Source of the DNA: Chloroflexota bacterium
Lineage (GTDB): Bacteria; Chloroflexota; Anaerolineae; Anaerolineales; Villigracilaceae
Direction of reading: 5' to 3'
Assembly (NCBI GenBank): GCA_021812905.1
Contig: JAKAMM010000082.1
Coordinates: 1-7,228 of the forward strand
DNA length: 7,228 nt
Shown: positions 5,464 to 7,228 of the stretch, one piece after another
How the letters are laid out: every line of letters starts with the position of its first letter
Position numbering within the stretch: position 1 is the stretch's first letter
Made by a program: the position numbers and the translations under genes
The notes under the pieces: model-generated
The model's input: the letters and a program-made list of their open reading frames with translations, nothing else
Databases searched by the model: none
Told to the model about the DNA's origin: nothing

Positions 5464-5803
5464 CCAGATGCTCCTTTCCAAGTCGTTCCACTTCGCGGAT
5501 GACCGCGCCCATATCATCGCGCAACTGTGCCACATCCACGCCGCGGCAATGAGCGGGCCAATCTTTCAGCCACTTCATGCTGCGCCCATGGACTTTGAGC
5601 GCGCCATCATAATTTTGGCGCGAGATATGTAGATAAGTCACCGCGGCTTCCAATATTCCCTGATACAAGCCGCGGATCTTGCCTCTTTCTTCTTTCCACG
5701 CCGCCTCCAAATCTTCGTGAGCCTCGAAATACCTGCCTTCATTGAAGAGCAAAATCCCTTGGCGGGCACGCGGATGAAGTTTTCCCTCACAAGCTGAGAT
5801 CAT
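5420..5803 (-). CDS. DUF309 family protein
   Basis: 127 residues from the ATG at 5803. The DUF309 signature is clear: LHPRARQGILLFNEGRYFEAHEDLEAAWKEERG (about 9-41), then GLYQGILEAAVTYLHISRQNYDGALKVHGR (about 45-74). The His and Glu of EAHEDLEAAW (28-36) are the family's conserved polar residues. The protein is expected to be all-helical and cytoplasmic; the family has no established reaction. The frame stays open to an ATG at 5872, but the extra 23 residues are Cys/Ser rich and unlike the family, and there is no ribosome site there. The ATG at 5803 also lacks one. A TATACT hexamer at 5815-5810, only 6 bp before the ATG, suggests a leaderless message. The C-terminus overlaps the zinc-ribbon gene by 44 nt, so both are probably one transcript. 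Confidence 0.85.
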   Translation of the reverse strand: MISACEGKLHPRARQGILLFNEGRYFEAHEDLEAAWKEERGKIRGLYQGILEAAVTYLHISRQNYDGALKVHGRSMKWLKDWPAHCRGVDVAQLRDDMGAVIREVERLGKEHLDEFDPALFKPIKYS

Positions 5804-5859
5804 CGCGGCAGTATAACATGAACAAGCGCTTAACTTTCCGAGTGGTAAAATTTTCTCGG

Positions 5860-5872
5860 ATGAACAGTTCAT
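5860..5872. promoter_or_regulatory. Palindrome over the start of the membrane-protein gene
   Basis: ATGAACAGTTCAT is symmetric about 5866 and includes the ATG of the membrane-protein gene at its right end. It lies between two divergent genes, so it could be an operator or a hairpin masking the start. At this length it may also be chance. Confidence 0.25.
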
Positions 5873-6368
5873 GACTCTATTTGCGCTTCTCTTTAGTATG
5901 CTTATGGGCGTCGGTTCACTGGCCTGGGGCTATGCACAAATCGGCCTGCCGCAATTTGCGCGCGGGATACTGGCCTTTGGCGCGGTCTGGTTGATTGCCA
6001 TCTGGCAGCGCTGGCGATGGTTTGCCTATATTGGATTGCTGTTTAACTTTTTAGCGGCGGCGCTTGGCCTGTGGCTGTTGAACTTTCCGCCGGGCTGGAT
6101 GTTCGCGGGCGCCATCGGCGGCCTGATGGCCTGGGACTTGACCGATTTCTCGTATCGCCTGCGCTTCGCTACCTCCGACGATGAGCGGCGTCGCTTCGAG
6201 ATGCGTCATCTCGTCCGGATTTCCATGCTCGCCATGCTCGGCTTTGGACTGGCCAGCCTGGCCATGCTGATCAAGTTTCAATTCAATTTTGATTGGGCCT
6301 TGTTGTTGGCAATCGTGGCGGCATTTGGCATTGTTCAACTTGTCGCCTGGCTGCGCAAAAGAAATTAA
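5871..6368 (+). CDS. Multi-pass membrane protein of unknown function
   Basis: 165 residues. About five or six hydrophobic segments can be seen (about 3-20, 28-45, 50-70, 73-91, 114-135, 141-160). A charged stretch, TSDDERRRFEMRH (101-113), lies between the fourth and fifth and the protein ends with RKRN, so the loop and C-terminus are probably cytoplasmic. Trp and Arg are frequent between early segments (WQRWRWF at 45-51). No catalytic or transport motif is recognised. The ATG at 5871 lies inside a 13-nt palindrome (5860-5872) and has only a weak GGA upstream. The gene is divergent from the DUF309 gene with a 67-bp gap, and no close plus-strand partner follows. I cannot assign a family. Confidence 0.8.
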   Translation: MTLFALLFSMLMGVGSLAWGYAQIGLPQFARGILAFGAVWLIAIWQRWRWFAYIGLLFNFLAAALGLWLLNFPPGWMFAGAIGGLMAWDLTDFSYRLRFATSDDERRRFEMRHLVRISMLAMLGFGLASLAMLIKFQFNFDWALLLAIVAAFGIVQLVAWLRKRN

Positions 6369-6381
6369 TCGCAGTGTTTAG

Positions 6382-6540
6382 GACGCGGAATATATCGTCA
6401 TCCGCTTCGTGCTAATTTGCTTCTCAGTGAAGCGCGTCCAGTTCGACGAAGTCAAGCGATAATTTTTTCGCCACTTGTTTTGCTAGTGCGGGCTTGCCCG
6501 AACTGGTAGCGCCGATGACAACCTGCGTTTGTAGGGAAAT
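6382..6540 (-). pseudogene. Remnant of a P-loop nucleotide kinase (adenylate kinase/FlaR-like AAA)
   Basis: Read on the minus strand from 6540, one frame gives QVVIGATSSGKPALAK, then QVAKKLSLDFVELDALH, a TGA (6426-6424), EAN, a TAG (6414-6412), then HEADDDIFRV. Small P-loop kinases of this type usually read G-x4-GK(S/T), then ELDALHWxPNW, then FR. Both stops sit exactly where Trp (TGG) is expected, and the Walker A Ser/Thr after GK is Pro. Only about the first 50 residues remain; similarity ends 14 bp from the end of the membrane-protein gene. No ATG starts the frame (ATT at 6540 may be a former start). This is a dead N-terminal fragment, not a gene. A sequencing error cannot explain two TGG-to-stop changes plus truncation. 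The exact parent family is inferred from motif memory. Confidence 0.7.
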
Positions 6541-6598
6541 GATTCCATTGGGCGGGGATTATAATTCGTGATGTGTGATTCAATCATTGAAAAAAAAC

Positions 6599-6650
6599 TT
6601 ACCACAAAGAGTGCGAAGATTCCTTTGTGTTCTTGGCGTCTTTATGGTGA
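6599..6650. repeat. Imperfect palindromic intergenic element
   Basis: ACCACAAAGA (6601-6610) faces TCTTTATGGT (6639-6648), matching at 9 of 10 positions when inverted. The interior contains further opposed AAGA and TCTT, with CTTTGTG in the middle. It sits 20 bp before the aminotransferase start, so it would be in the leader if transcription starts upstream. It looks like a dispersed repeat of CACAAAGA-type words. No second copy is in the window. Confidence 0.5.
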
Positions 6651-6670
6651 AATCATTTTGCGAGGCATAA

Positions 6671-7228
6671 ATGTTCGATCTCCCCGATGACGAAATTCTC
6701 CCGCTCTCGAAAGAACACGTTTTCTGGACGTGGTCTGCGCAGGCCAAAGTCAACCCGATTCCCGTGAAGCGCGCCAAGGGCGTGTACTTCTGGGATGTGG
6801 ACGACAAGCGCTATCTCGATTTCAATTCGATGACGATGTGCGTCAACATCGGTCACGGCGACGAACGCGTGATCGAAGCCATGGTCGAGCAGGCGCGCAC
6901 GCTTCCGTACACTGCGCCGAGCATGACCAACAAAGTCCGTGCGCTGGCGAGCAAACTGGTGGCCGAAGTTTCACCCGGCGGAAAATTGACTAAAGTTTTG
7001 TTTACGCTGGGCGGCGCGGACGCCAACGAGAATGCCATCAAATTGGCGCGTGGTTATACGGGTCGCTACAAAATTTTGACGCGCTATCGTTCCTATCACG
7101 GCGCGACGGCGGGCGCCATGGCCGCCACGGGCGATCCGCGCCGCGTGGCCTGGGAGCCGCTGCTGATGCCGGGCGTCGTTCATTTTCTGGACCCGTACCG
7201 TTACCGCTCGACCTTTCACCGATCCAAC
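6671..7228 (+). CDS. Class III PLP-dependent aminotransferase (N-terminal part)
   Basis: 186 residues are visible and the gene continues past the window. The start is firm: ATG at 6671 has GAGG 5 nt upstream and an in-frame TAA directly before it. The order of motifs is that of class III (omega) aminotransferases: AKGVYFWDVDDKRYLDFNSMTMCVNIGHGDERVIEAM (about 36-71), then TLGGADANENAIKLAR (about 112-127). The latter is the family's cofactor-phosphate-binding GG-x-x-A-N-E region. YRSYHGATAGAMAATGDPR (about 139-157) follows, in which SYHG carries the aromatic residue that stacks on PLP. The catalytic Lys is expected later, outside the window. The enzyme moves amino groups between an omega-amine or amino acid and a keto acid in the cytoplasm. 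Which substrate (beta-alanine, taurine, GABA or another) cannot be told. It seems to be transcribed separately from the membrane-protein gene. Confidence 0.92.
   Translation, partial: MFDLPDDEILPLSKEHVFWTWSAQAKVNPIPVKRAKGVYFWDVDDKRYLDFNSMTMCVNIGHGDERVIEAMVEQARTLPYTAPSMTNKVRALASKLVAEVSPGGKLTKVLFTLGGADANENAIKLARGYTGRYKILTRYRSYHGATAGAMAATGDPRRVAWEPLLMPGVVHFLDPYRYRSTFHRSN

Larger units (their letters stand above)
6369..6670. other. 302-bp stretch without an intact gene
   Basis: The left half holds the decayed kinase fragment (6382-6540, minus strand). The right half is AT-richer and holds a TATAAT at 6560-6565 without a clear -35 box, the palindromic element at 6599-6650 and the ribosome site of the aminotransferase (GAGG at 6662-6665). 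No RNA gene is recognised. Confidence 0.6.

Noticed and set aside
6051..6338. Minus-strand frame opposite the membrane-protein gene
   Set aside because: The plus-strand product has coherent membrane segments; the antisense frame is a His/Gln-rich shadow.
6381..6408. Second copy of the 5180-5246 palindrome, because of shared GGACGCGGA
   Set aside because: Only nine bases match and the rest reads as part of the decayed kinase frame.
6580..7219. Minus-strand frames opposite the aminotransferase
   Set aside because: The aminotransferase motifs fix the plus strand as coding.

Overview
The window carries a small set of metabolic, redox and regulatory genes with many short palindromic or repeated intergenic pieces. 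It contains no rRNA, no tRNA, no CRISPR array and no recognisable transposase. The mix of genes (a FabL-type enoyl reductase, a membrane/FAD fusion, small zinc-ribbon and DUF309 proteins), moderate GC, AT-rich sigma70-like promoters and palindromic spacers suggest an environmental bacterium. My best guess is the Chloroflexota (Anaerolineae-like). That is inference from style and gene content, not a database match.

Left part (1-2904, all minus strand). A PadR-family regulator (2904-2335) is followed by a zinc-independent MDR/quinone-oxidoreductase-like enzyme (2302-1301), almost certainly as one operon. After a 257-bp structured spacer comes an incomplete gene (1043-1) joining an N-terminal multi-pass membrane domain to a phytoene-desaturase/retinol-saturase-like FAD oxidoreductase. 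Its start is preceded by a perfect 13-bp inverted repeat.

Centre (2905-4375). A divergent promoter region holds two back-to-back sigma70-type promoters whose -35 boxes mirror each other. Palindromes over the PadR promoter suggest autoregulation. To the right runs a tightly overlapping plus-strand operon of a SRPBCC lipid/ligand-binding fold protein, an EVE (PUA-like) protein and a MarR-family regulator. The locus therefore has two regulators of different families controlling small-ligand and redox proteins, which suggests an inducible response to a small hydrophobic or toxic compound.

Right-centre (4384-5803, minus strand). A DUF309 protein overlaps a small zinc-ribbon protein whose N-terminus runs through an 8-bp tandem repeat. 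After a spacer with a long palindromic element comes a fabL-like enoyl-ACP reductase, recognised by its Y-x6-K active site. It converges on the MarR gene with an 8-bp gap.

Right end (5871-7228). A multi-pass membrane protein of unknown function is followed by a 302-bp stretch without an intact gene. That stretch contains a decayed minus-strand remnant of a P-loop nucleotide kinase, with two Trp codons turned into stops, and a second palindromic repeat. A class III PLP aminotransferase then begins and runs off the edge.
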